A stretch of DNA of 64,000 nucleotides from Adineta ricciae (lineage: Eukaryota; Rotifera; Eurotatoria; Adinetida; Adinetidae): assembly GCA_905250025.1 (NCBI GenBank), contig CAJNOJ010000164.1, forward strand, positions 124,001-188,000, read 5' to 3'. Each line of letters opens with the position of its first letter. Position 1 is the first letter of the stretch. Below the pieces are notes generated by a model that saw only the letters and a list, made by a program, of their open reading frames with translations, searched no databases and was not told the DNA's origin. Both the position numbers and the translations under genes were made by a program. Of this stretch, positions 11,546-22,969 are shown in pieces.

Positions 11546-14500
11546 ATGGTGGAGAAGGTATCGTTTGTAAAAAGCATTTTCGTTACGTTCTCGATTTTTC
11601 AAGTGAGTTTACTTCGTTTCTTTTTCTTCTGTAAAAAAAAAGAGACTCAATTTGTACAGATTGTTTGCGCACGGCCCTTCGGAGAAAATGGTGACGATTC
11701 ATCGAGTGATAGTCTCTTTGATGATTATGAAATGGTGTCTAATCAGCATAGAATATCAGGTACTAACAATGACGCGAAGGACGTAAACAAAATAAAATGT
11801 TTTCGATTGAATTTAGATGATCTTCGATTGAGATTGACAAACATTTATCCTGGGAATACGTGTCCTATTGCCGAATTGTATCATACGATCGTTAACAGTG
11901 GCCAGAGAGATACTTCTTATTATTGCCGGTTCCATCGAGAAATTACGAATTATTTTAGTAATCGATTATTCGTTGGCGAACTGACAGAAGAGAAGACAAT
12001 CAACAGAGTAGAAGTATTGTTTTATGATGAATCGAATCAAGCTGTCTTAGATCCATATGGTAGTCTAATTCGATACATATCCAGTGCAGACGATCTGGGA
12101 CATACTTTGGAATTACTCGAATTACAATTTTCATTTACGTATATTGAATTTGTGTTAACATTACAATCTGACGCTGTATTTAATAGACAAAACCTTTTCT
12201 TCCATTTTTCACATTCAATATCAGAAAGTAGGCCATGGAGACGATGATGCGAAACAGTAAAATTGTATCGTTTATTTTGTGTTAAGACGATGTAACTGGA
12301 AGAATTATTGGACCAACGCTGTACCTTCTCGGCCCAAGAAAACCCATCTACACCGTAACGACGACCTGTCCAGTTGATATAAGATGTGTGTGGCTGTTAG
12401 CACATCAAATTATTTTCAATGGGCCCGATACGTCTGTCGCTTTAGATTGTACTGAAAACCATATTGGCAATGCAGTATTATCTTATGTGAGTATCATCAA
12501 CGGCATTCAACAAATCCTAGCATCACTTTCAATACAAGTATGCAAAAAATGCGCAAAGAGTAAGTTAAGTTTATCGAATCTTAGAACGATACTTGATCTC
12601 TCGTGACTCATCTTCCACGAAATCAATCATCATGGTTAATATTGACTCCTTTCTATTTGCTGATGCGCATCAGCAGAAGTAGCGATTTACCTGTCAGACG
12701 GGAACCATTTGTTCACACTGTTCCATATGGTCATCTTACCATTCGTGGCCAAAACACTTCGTTTTCTCGTCATTTGACAGATCATTCTCAAGCATATAAA
12801 ACCGACCCCTACTATCAACGTCCTTTGTCCTTCACAATAATCAGAACAATTCATTCACACATCTTGCTCTCACCAAAATTCCAGTAGATCACTCAAACCC
12901 ACTCATATCAAAACTCCATTCATCCGTGACTTTCCATCCCCGAATTACAGTTTCAAAAACTGTCCCCTACATCCAATCCCACACAGACACCTACGGTGTG
13001 TGTGTGTATTTTTTTTACCTCACAGGCATTCCCACGTAACGAACCGCTCTAACCTTCTTAATCTGTGAAGCTTCCCTTGCCCATACCGAACATAACACCT
13101 TGTATTTACAAGCTACTATAGATTTACTTCTTCTCTTCCGACCACAACCCTATCTCATTCACAATTTTCATCTAACCATCCCTTTTTCTAAAGATAAACG
13201 AACAACAACCAGCACATTGCCTTCAATCACCACTTACAATACCACATTTTCCAATATACCACCCACCCTGACCACTAGTCAGGACTCATACGCGACTACA
13301 TTATACTCTACCGTCGCAGCAAACAAATACACCACTGACGAAAAACATTCTATTGTGACAACAGATTCTACCATGAGTTCAACCGAATCCACCACTACAT
13401 CCATACATTCTACAACCAAAACGATTGAATCGACCACCGCTACAGATGATTCTAGCACTGCTACGATCGAATCAGTCACCACGACACCCAATTCTACTTT
13501 AGCCACAGATTCTACTACTATCACCATTCAATCGACTACCACAACAGATTCCACCACTACTACTACTGAATCCGTGATCACCGTATCCGATTCCACTTCA
13601 GCGACGGATTCCACGAGTACTACCATTGAATCGACTACAACAACAGATTCCACCACTAGTACTGATGAATCGGTGACCACCACGCCCGATTCCACTTCAG
13701 CGACGGATTCCACGAGTACTACCATTGAATCGACTACAACAACAGATTCCACCACTAGTACTGATGAATCGGTGACCACCACGCCCCATTCCGCTGCGGC
13801 GACGGGCTCCACGAGTACTACCATTGAATCGACTACAACAACAGATTCCACCACTAGTACTGATGAATCGGTGACCACCACGCCCGATTCCACTTCAGCG
13901 ACGGATTCCACGAGTACCACCATTGAATCGACTACAACAACAGATTCCACCACTAGTACTGATGAATCGGTGACCACCACGCCCGATTCCACTTCAGCGA
14001 CGGATTCCACGAGTACTACCATTGAATCGACTACAACAACAGATTCCACCACTAGTACTGATGAATCGGTGACCACCACGCCCGATTCCACTTCAGCGAC
14101 GGATTCCACGAGTACTACCATTGAATCGACTACAACAACAGATTCCACCACTAGTACTGATGAATCGGTGACCACCACGCCCGATTCCACTTCAGCGACG
14201 GATTCCACGAGTACTACCATTGAATCGAATACCACAACAGATTCCACCGCTACTACCACTGAATTGATCTTCACCGCATCCGATTTTACTTTACCCACAG
14301 ATTCTACCACTACTACCACTGAATGGACTACAACAACAGATTCCACCGCTACTACTACTGAATCGATCTCCACCACACCGGATTCTACTTTAGCGACAGA
14401 TTCTACCACTACTACCACTGAATCGAGTACAACAACAGATTCTAACGCTATTACGACTGAATTGGTGACCACCACACCCGATTCCGCTGCGGCGACGGAT

Positions 14501-17500
14501 TCCACGAGTACTACCATCGAATCGACTGCAACAACAGATTCCACCACTACTACCACTGAATCGGTGACCACCACGCCCGATTCCGCTGCGGCGACGGATT
14601 CCACAATTACCACCATTGAATCGACTACCACAACAGATTCGACCGCTAGTACCACTGAATCGGTCACCACCATACGCGAATCTGCTTTAGCGACGGATTC
14701 CACGGCTGCTAGCATTGAATCGACTGCGACAACAGATTCCACCACTACTACCACTGAATCGGTGACCACTATACCTGATTCCGCTACGGCGACGGATTCC
14801 ACGAGTACTACCATCGAATCGACTGCAACAACAGATCCCAGCACTACTACGACTGAATCCGTGACCACCACACCCAATTCTACTTCAGCGACGGATTTCA
14901 CTGTATCATCAGACTCTAGCAGTGCTAGGATGGAATCAGTGACGATCACGCTCGATTCTACTTTACCGAGGGATTCCAGGACTAGTACCACTGAATCGGT
15001 CTCTAAGATAGCCGATTCTAGTTCAGCGACAGATTCCACGAGTGCTACCATGGAGTCGACTACCACGAACGATTTTAATGCTACTAAGACCGAATCAGCC
15101 ACCACGATACCGGATTCTACTTTAGCGACAGAATCGACGAGTATTACCATTGAGTCGGTCAGCGTCATACCTGATTCTAATTTAGCGACGGATTCCACTG
15201 TATCATCAGACTCTACCAATACTACCATTGAATTGACTACCACAACAGATGTTAACGCTAATACCACTGAATCGCTGATCATTGTACCCGATTTGACTTC
15301 AGCGACAGATTCTACTACTGCCACCATTGAATCGACTTCCACAACAGATTCCAATGCTACTACGACTGAATCGGTGACCACCACACCCGATTTTACTTTA
15401 CCGACAGATTCCACGAGTACTACCACTGAATCGACCACCAGAACAGATTCCACCACTACTACCACTGAATCAGTCAGCACTATACCCGATTCTACTTTAA
15501 CGACAGAATCGACCAGTATTACCATTGAATCGGTCACCGCGATACCTGATTCTAATTTAGCGACGGATTCCACTGTATCATCAGACTCTACCAATACTAG
15601 CATTGAATCGACTCCTACAGCAGATCCCACCGCTGCTACCACTGAGTCGGTTACCGCCACCACACGCGATTCTGCTTCGGCGGCAGATTCTACCACTACT
15701 ACCATTGGGTCGACTAGAACAACCGATTCGAACGCTACTACCACTGAATCGGTCACCGCCACGCCTGATTCTGCTTCAGGGACAGATTCCACTGTATCGT
15801 CAGAGTCTATCACGGCTGCGATTGAATCGATAGCGACCACGATAGGTGCCACTAGAACAATAGATCCCACGGTTACTGCGATTGAATTGGTCACCAGCAC
15901 ACGAGATTCTACAGTAGCCACAGTGGCCATCAGTACTACGATTGAGTCGACGATGACTACGGTTAGCACCGAATTGAAGAGCATAGCTGATTCTACTGTA
16001 GGAACGGCAAAATCTACTAGTCTGACTGGGTTGTTGACAACTGACAGGGCTGAAACCGGTGGAGGGATAAGTGGAAATGTTTTTGCCACATTAGGATCTT
16101 TTAGATCAAGCGCGCCGTCTGCCGGTAACACTAGTTTAGGCGGTGAAAATAGTAGTTTTCACGAGGACACCAATACTAGTAGCGATCCTGGAAAACGTAA
16201 TGTGACAACGACTGCAATAGGGCCCGCTACTTTAAGTAGTGAGGCAACCACCAAAGCTGCGTATCAAACTATAACTATGGGAATTTCGTCCAGTGGCACA
16301 ACTAGGGAGGCGACCGCCAGCACCACGCATCAAACTATGACCACAGGATTGTCGTCCACCAGTAGAAGTAGTCAGTCGACGACCACTAGCACCGCACAAC
16401 GAAATACAGCAACCACGATAGGTTAGTGCTTCTAGATTTCTGTTTTTGTTATCGGTAAATGATGGCAGTGTTGAGATTGATGAGCTGGTCTTAGAAAGAG
16501 TTTAGATAGGTTTGCTCTTGGCATGGAACGTTGAAGATGAGTTGATTTAGTGTGTTCGAGAAGCCAGATAGGAAGGCTTGAATGTTCTTATGAGGGAAGG
16601 TCATCAACATTAAAATCGCTTTCGATTCAAAGCATAGTCCACCGTAGGTTATCGACCATGCTGATTCCGAATAGGATGATCTCCACGGCTAATGCTCTGC
16701 CAGAGAGTCGGTTTTCTGAAAAGCCGACTTCCAGAACACCACTTTTTTTCAAATGTTGTTTTGTCCATATATCAATGTTTAATCCTTTCTTGAAAGAGTC
16801 TACTCCAGGAAAAGAAGATAAAGTTTTGAATTTTTATATAAAAATGCTATGATATACGTTCCTCATATAAATTTATATGATTGCGTGTCCTAGAAAAATC
16901 GATACTAAATAGAAACAGTTGTTGTTTTATAAACAATTCGACATGCTCTAGAACCTGAGATAATAAAAAACAACATTTGGAAAACATTGGTACCCTTGAA
17001 GCCAGATTTCCAGAAAAACGAGTCTCTGGTAGAGCATTAGCCGTGGAGACCGTCGTATTCGGGATCAGGATGGTCGATAACCTACAGTGGGCTATGTTTT
17101 CAATCGAAAGCGATTTTAAAGTTGGTGACCTTTCCGCGTTAGACATACAATGTGGCATGATAGCTTGTCGAGGGTTTTAGTGGTGATATGGAATGTATGA
17201 AAGTCGCGGTAGGAAATAGAATAATAGAGTGGGCCAGTTACAGCCTCAAGATTTACGAGGTGGAACAGTATGTGAAAGAAATAACGTTTGAGATCATGGT
17301 GCATGTACCGTAAAAATGGTTTTAGTATTTAGTTGGTAGGTTGCAGATGAATTGTTGGAAAAGAAATAGTACGATTGTAAATTTTTGAAGATAGAAATTG
17401 TTTCTGCAGTATTGCAATAAATTAGGCAAGTATGCCATGCAATACAAGAGTACCTCGGAAAGCGCTATTGCTCTTGCTATTCTTCCCGATCTTGTCGTCG

Positions 17501-19892
17501 AGAATGTATGTACGAGGCTCTTCCTAGGATTATGGAATAAGCTAGAGATGTTGATTGCGTCTTGCGTAGAAATTCTCAGAAAAGTTTCAATCGAGGTGTA
17601 TTCATTGGTGACGGTGGGATAAATTTCTTTGCAGTAAATTGTTTCCTATACAATAGTATGAGTTATATTCCTTCTTATTTCCTCGAAAACGATCGAATGA
17701 TAAAGAAATCTTTTTTTATTTTGTACAGTGTGTTCGTTGAGCAGTATCGAGAACGGTGGCTTCGAAAATGGTAGTTCTGTTGGGTGGATTGTCGGTGGTG
17801 GAAACCGATCTTCGGTACTATCATCCCAAATTCAGCCAGAGGACTATCTACCGAATGGCGCGCGATACGAAGAATCAATTGCTCTTAACAGTTCTTCAAT
17901 TGTAACACAGGGCGAAGATCCGTTAGTAACAAGCCTCCTATCCCGCATTGTTTATGCTGGTAATTACGCATGGCGTGTCGGTGATATGGCAAAAGGTACT
18001 CGTGTAGCCGTAATTAGTCGACAGGTCGATAACTATTATTGTTCGGATATGTACTTTGCATGGTTAGCTTATTTAGAAGTCGGAGATCATCCCCAAAACG
18101 AATCCAGCCTTATAATAATCGAACTGAAAGATATAAGTAACAACGAAACCTTACTTTCACGACGTTTCGATTCTGCAGTGAATTCAACAAGTGACTACAA
18201 GTTTATTTCCTATAGGGATAATACTATTTATACACCCAGTTGGCAAGTTGAACATGTATCTATTAACCAATCTTATCACGGTCACAATTTTACCTTGACG
18301 GTACTTGCTGCAGATTGTCGAGAACAATTTCATTCAAGTTACGTCTATATTGACAGTTTTGGTAGCGTCAATCCAAGTCAGTAGTGCTTATAGATGAAAA
18401 TAATGTTCTGGAAACTGCGTACTGTTTCGAGGAAACTTGATTTTGACAACGTCAAGTTTCATGTCCAACTTACAGTTCTTTTTGTTGTCGTTTTTTCAAT
18501 TTGAAATTCTTCAATAAAGTAGAACATGAATATTTCATTTCAACAGAATCCTTATATAATGACACTTTTAAGTAAAGATCGCTGACGATAAAGCCAGGAC
18601 AGATTTGTTTGGAATCTTCTCTATGTTTTAGAAAAATATGTAATTTTATGGATTGTCTTAGACATGTTGTTGTATGGCCAGAATAGGCCTTTGAAAGAAT
18701 TAATTATTAATGCAATAACAATTCGCCTTAGATGTCAGACGTGCCCTATGCATCGTATCTGAAAAGCGAACCAGAAATTGTGTAAGATGGTCATGAGGTA
18801 TACTCATAGGTAGCTTGGAACAATCGTCACTTCTTTTGAAAATCAACTACTACCCGACCAACGAAACGTAACATGAAAATCATAGAAATAAATCGATGAA
18901 TTGATTACTATGCGTATATTGTTCATCTTATTCCCTTGTCATTAAAGAAAAAAATTTGCCTCTTCTCTAGTGAGATTTGTTTTCCATGTAGCTTACAAAC
19001 AGCTTCATAAAACAACCCGAATATGAAAGATTATCATGAGAGAATATCCAAAATAAGAATAGTACCGATATGTTTATTAATATAACTTGCTGGATTATCG
19101 ATCTTCAATGTAGGTACATGTAGCCCACCCTGCCAAAACAACGGAACTTGTACGATATATCACAACTGTACATGTGCATCTGGCTTTACTGGTCAAACAT
19201 GTAACATTCGTAAGTATTCAAGAAGTGGGTGTTATGCACATACTTTATGCTTCTCTTTGCTAGAATCTGCTAATCTTTGCTCGGCAAATAATACATTCAA
19301 CAGCACTCCTATTATATTAGTTACATTTGGTTCTGGCAAACAGCAACATTCTGCCGCTCAACCTGCTAGTTTTAATTTTTCGACCACTTATTCGCAAGTT
19401 TTTCAAAGTGTACCAAGCGACGGCCATTTTGCTTTCGTCAATTCTGTTCCTTCTGGTTACGATACGTGGCATATCGGTGCTCTTGATCACACAGAAGATA
19501 CAAACGGATACATGTTTCTCGTAAACGCGGCTCTCGCAGCCGGCCAATTCTACAATAGTACAACCAATCACCTATGTATTAATAAACGCTATGAATTTTC
19601 AGTTTACTTAGCTAATGTTTGCAAGAAAGATTGCTTAATAATGCCAAACGTTCGATTTGAAGTTCGAAGCACATCAACTAACCATACATTACTTGCACAA
19701 CTAGATTCAGGAAACATACCAATGAATCCAAGTATTTTAGATTGGAAGAAGTATGGCCTTTCATTTATACCGCCGACCAATTCCGTTACTCTATTAATGA
19801 TATCGAACGCTGCAGGTGGCGATGGAAATGACATAGTCATTGACGATATCGCATTGCGTGTTTGTGCAGCGCAAGGTGCTGGTTTTTGCTGA
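11546..19892 (+). CDS. Mucin-like modular secreted protein with EGF and Bacteroidota-type C-terminal domain (complete copy)
   Basis: Seven exons: 11546-11602, 11660-12227, 12287-12559, 13194-16421, 17729-18376, 19114-19209, 19264-19892. They sum to 5499 bases, an exact 1832-residue frame. Order of parts: signal peptide; an unrecognised Cys-containing domain of about 280 residues; a Thr/Ser/Asp/Glu array of about 1000 residues; a beta-rich domain opening with ENGGFENGSSVGW; one EGF-like domain (CxxxCxNNGTC ... CTCASGFTGQTC); and a final domain with WHIGALDHT, GYMFLVNA, CINKRYEFSVYLAN, DWKKYGLSF and DGNDIVIDDIALRVC. The last set resembles a domain of large Bacteroidota surface proteins. All introns after the first are phase 1, typical of shuffled extracellular modules. 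No membrane anchor follows, so secretion to matrix or mucus is inferred. Exon calls are by eye. Confidence 0.82.
13589..14228 (+). repeat. 99-base coding minisatellite (33-residue unit)
   Basis: About six and a half nearly identical units begin at 13589, 13688, 13787, 13886, 13985, 14084 and 14183. Each encodes a Thr/Ser block ending in DESVTTTPDS. The third unit carries several substitutions (CATTCCGCTGCGGCG in place of GATTCCACTTCAGCG). More degenerate units with the same theme continue to about 16000. The unit length is a multiple of three, so copy-number change keeps the frame. Confidence 0.9.
16422..17728 (+). other. Intron 4 of mucin-like gene
   Basis: The intron joins the repeat exon (ending in one base, G) to the exon starting TG at 17729, restoring a Val codon. 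It is 1307 bases, against 783 bases in the homologous copy (47680-48462). The difference is mostly an inverted-repeat element at 16595-17135. Short open frames inside are not conserved as coding. Confidence 0.75.
16595..17135. mobile_element. Fold-back (MITE-like) element in mucin intron
   Basis: The left arm (about 16595-16762) and right arm (about 16969-17135) are inverted copies of each other over roughly 168 bases. Shared stretches include TTAAAATCGCTTTCGATT, GTAGGTTATCGACCAT and TCTCCACGGCTAATGCTCT. The centre is about 206 AT-rich bases with no convincing gene. The homologous intron at 47680-48462 lacks the whole element. No clear target-site duplication is visible, so the family is unknown. 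Non-autonomous DNA transposon is the best reading. Confidence 0.72.
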
Positions 19893-20476
19893 CCTCGAAA
19901 CAATCCAAATGCTTTACCTTATAATTAAAGTCATCAAATGATAATTTTTGCTTCAATAATTGGGAATCGATGTATATAATCGCTTGATTTTAATTTCGAA
20001 TAAACATTAGGTATGTGATAGACAACATGTCTATATTCCATACCTTTTGTAACAAGAAATATATAAACTTGTTCCGATTCAAGTTATAGTTCTTTTAGTT
20101 ACAAATGTTTTTTTCTTCTTTCGAAATTTCCTGTCACATCGCTTTGCTTCCCAATTCTCACTCAATTAATTGATTATTTCAATGTGAAGTTTGAGACATA
20201 CTTATTCATGATCCAACTTGCGGCACGAAAGCATTTCAGATTGAATGCAAATCGAAGTTTATGTGTAATGAGTCTGAGAATATATTCAGACTAATTAACT
20301 GTAACAGAAATCGGTAGATTATCGAGAAAAAAAGAACCGTGTTAGAATCTTATCATTTCGTCCCTTTCATATCGATTCTCATCTTCATGAACAACTATTT
20401 GTTTTGATTTTTTACTTTCCAGTCTAAATGATTAATATAAACAAAGTAGAGTACATCCATCTGACATTAATCAATC
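19893..20476. other. Intergenic between convergent mucin-like gene and SLC22
   Basis: 3' flank of two convergent genes. AATAAA-like polyadenylation motifs occur (for example in CGAATAAACATT near 20000). Homologous to 50594-51198. No gene seen. Confidence 0.6.
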
Positions 20477-22581
20477 TTACTTCATAAAATTCATCTGTTC
20501 GACATCAGCGACCGATTGAGGCAATGGTTGATGCAATGTTTCAGGAAACATCAATGCCAATAATGCAGCAATGAACGAAGCACAACCATAGAATAATACT
20601 GGAAAATGAATCCATAATCGTGTCTAGAACGAAATAGTTCGGAACATAAACGTGATTTTAATTTGATCTTTACCAGATTATCATTCGAAAATGTTCCGAT
20701 AATCGCACCGATACGTGCGACCATTGAACAAATTCCCATTCCGGTGTTTCGAACATTCGTTGGGAAAAGTTCGTTTGCATATATGTAAATAATTGCGTAC
20801 GATGACGATGCGAGGAATTTCAAAGTACCATTAATAATATTCATGATTATCTTTTCACCTAAACGAATCGAATTGTGGCATGGAAATAATTTGCGTAAAC
20901 GAACTTTGCCCATCTTTTTCCATCAGATATTGAACAGGAAGTATGAGAAATGAGACAAATGAGAACATGATGACAAATGTACAATAAGGAACTTTTCGAC
21001 CGACTCGATCAAGCATGGAATGAACAACAATATATCCGAGCAGTTCGACAAAGGCACTAATACCAAATGATGTATATGGATCGAAATCCCACGAACCTAT
21101 TTGTAAATTCGTATGTCATTTTATATGATTTCAGACGAAAAACAACCTGTATTCTGGGAAACACCGTAGAAAACAAGATTTTGCACGAGCCTAAATGACA
21201 AAATAACAATGTAAGAATGTTTTTTTTTATAAAATGTACTATACTACCATTGAAAAAACAGATTGATGCTAATCATTGCCATGATTTTCGATTGGAATAG
21301 ACTTTTTACTCCTTCCTTGTGTTTTTCCTGTGACATAATCTAAATTCGAGACATCGAACATTCATCCTCTCATCAAAAAGAACTTGCTACTTACTTCGAT
21401 TTGCTCCTGTTTAAGTTGTTCAAAAGCATTTGTATCAAACTTATGTCCATTCATTTTAGCAATCTTTCTTAAAACTTGTTCACCTTCATCAAATCGACCT
21501 TTACTTATCAGCCATCGTGGACTTTCGGGTAAAATGCTTCTCATACGAAAGAAGTTTACACATAATATTAGTTGTACTCTTCGAATTGATTAACTTACTA
21601 ATAAAAGAAAAGATACGGATATGTAAATAAAGATATAGCCCATGTTAGAGTTCGCCATGTTCGAATAAAATATGCGAATATTAATAGAATCATTTGGCCA
21701 AATGCAAAGAAATATTCAATAACAATGCCTGTCAACAGTCGTTTTTCTGGTCCAACTACAGATTATCAATAAAACGTTTTATGTCAAGAGACTTTCGCCA
21801 ATTACCTATTTCAGAACCGAGCACAAAACCAGATACGGAAATTCCCCTCGTCGAACAGGCAAGTAGAAACCTCGCCAAGACAAATATCACATAGGATGGC
21901 CAAAATCCCAGCGATTTCTGTGGTCCAAATGTACACAATAAACTCGATAATGTCATTAGAAGAAAACTAATGCTCATAATCGGTCGGCGACCATACCTAC
22001 GGAAAGAAAAACAATTACGAAAGGAGAGATTGGATCTCTAGGAGTGTTTATACTTATCAGCAAGGATGCCGAATAGAATCGAACCAACCATATAACCAAC
22101 AAAGAAAATCATTTGTACCCATGAACGGTAGCCAACACGATCGCAGACCATATTCCACTACAAGAAATGGCTTTAACTAAGTTGTTTATTCAAATCAAAA
22201 GTCTACTTCTTCGATTAATGTTTTTTTGTAGTATGTACGATCGAAAACGTAATCGTCACATGTTTGTAATGTCGAATTGATCAACGATGAACGCAGAAAA
22301 CATCGTTGACATTCTTTTAACGAAAGAGATTTTTGATGTAATAAACATTGTTCACTTGTTGGACGATAGTCTTCGTTGAATAAGGAATCAAACGTTTGAT
22401 TATACTTGTCTATTGATTGTAATGAAGGATTTCGACAACGAAAATTAGGTGTAGCAGCTGTAAATGAATATGTGTACACCATAATTGGCGGTAACATGTA
22501 TGTTAAACATATAATCGCGTATTTGATCTTTTGAAATCGTCCCCAATCGTTTATTACGAATAAAAACTCGTCAAACTTCAT
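20477..22581 (-). CDS. SLC22-family organic ion transporter, copy 1
   Basis: Ten exons on the minus strand: 22581-22207, 22157-22054, 21996-21806, 21755-21599, 21536-21395, 21339-21248, 21190-21147, 21096-20905, 20858-20674, 20623-20477. They give an exact 542-residue frame, the usual length for SLC22. Family signatures are the large Cys-rich extracellular loop after TM1, WNMVCDR, the DKYGRRP loop between TM2 and TM3, ILPESPRWL after TM6, NTG at the end of TM7, and [14 protein letters not shown] near TM11. It should move organic cations or anions across the plasma membrane; the substrate is not predictable. One acceptor (before CATTTTACCC) was chosen because the alternative creates a stop in both copies. 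It is transcribed divergently from the RING-VWA gene 388 bases away. Confidence 0.87.
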
Positions 22582-22969
22582 CAAGAAGATATTCTTCTTC
22601 TTCGTCTCTACTTCGTACAAGCACGAACACCGCAAACGTGTGCTATTCTTTGTTTTATCGAATCAATTGAAAGATGATTTCATACACAAGAATGAAACCG
22701 ATACATCGTTCTCATGCAACCATGTAGATTGATAACTATTCCAATGATAAAATATGGCAAAGTTGATCATCGGTGAGAACAAAAGAGCAAGCCTAACACA
22801 ACTATCACGCGAAGATACCTTTCTCATAATGACTCATCGCAATAAAACAAAGCACTTCCTTCGAATTAGTCACAGATGATGTATTTACAAAATGTAATAT
22901 ATTCAGGTGAAAAGATTCATTTGTATTGACTTTCTCTGCTGTAAACACGTCGCACGTGAAACAATAGCC
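22582..22969. promoter_or_regulatory. Divergent intergenic region, SLC22 / RING-VWA
   Basis: 388 bases separate the two start codons, with matching arrangement at 53306-53692. Shared regulatory sequence is inferred only from the geometry. Confidence 0.4.

Noticed and set aside
12603-12887. 94-codon plus-strand frame between mucin exons 3 and 4
   Set aside because: Not open in the homologous stretch of copy 1, and joining exon 3 directly to 13194 restores phase and gives an exact full-length frame.
13279-16131. Long minus-strand open frames (82 and 867 codons) opposite the mucin exon
   Set aside because: They are by-products of the repeat: recurrent Thr/Ser/Glu/Asp codons leave few antisense stops. 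The plus frame has signal peptide, splice phases and downstream domains that all fit; the antisense Val/Ser/Glu text has none.
16550-17158. Two similar small proteins on opposite strands
   Set aside because: The similarity is caused by the inverted repeat of the fold-back element, not by genes.
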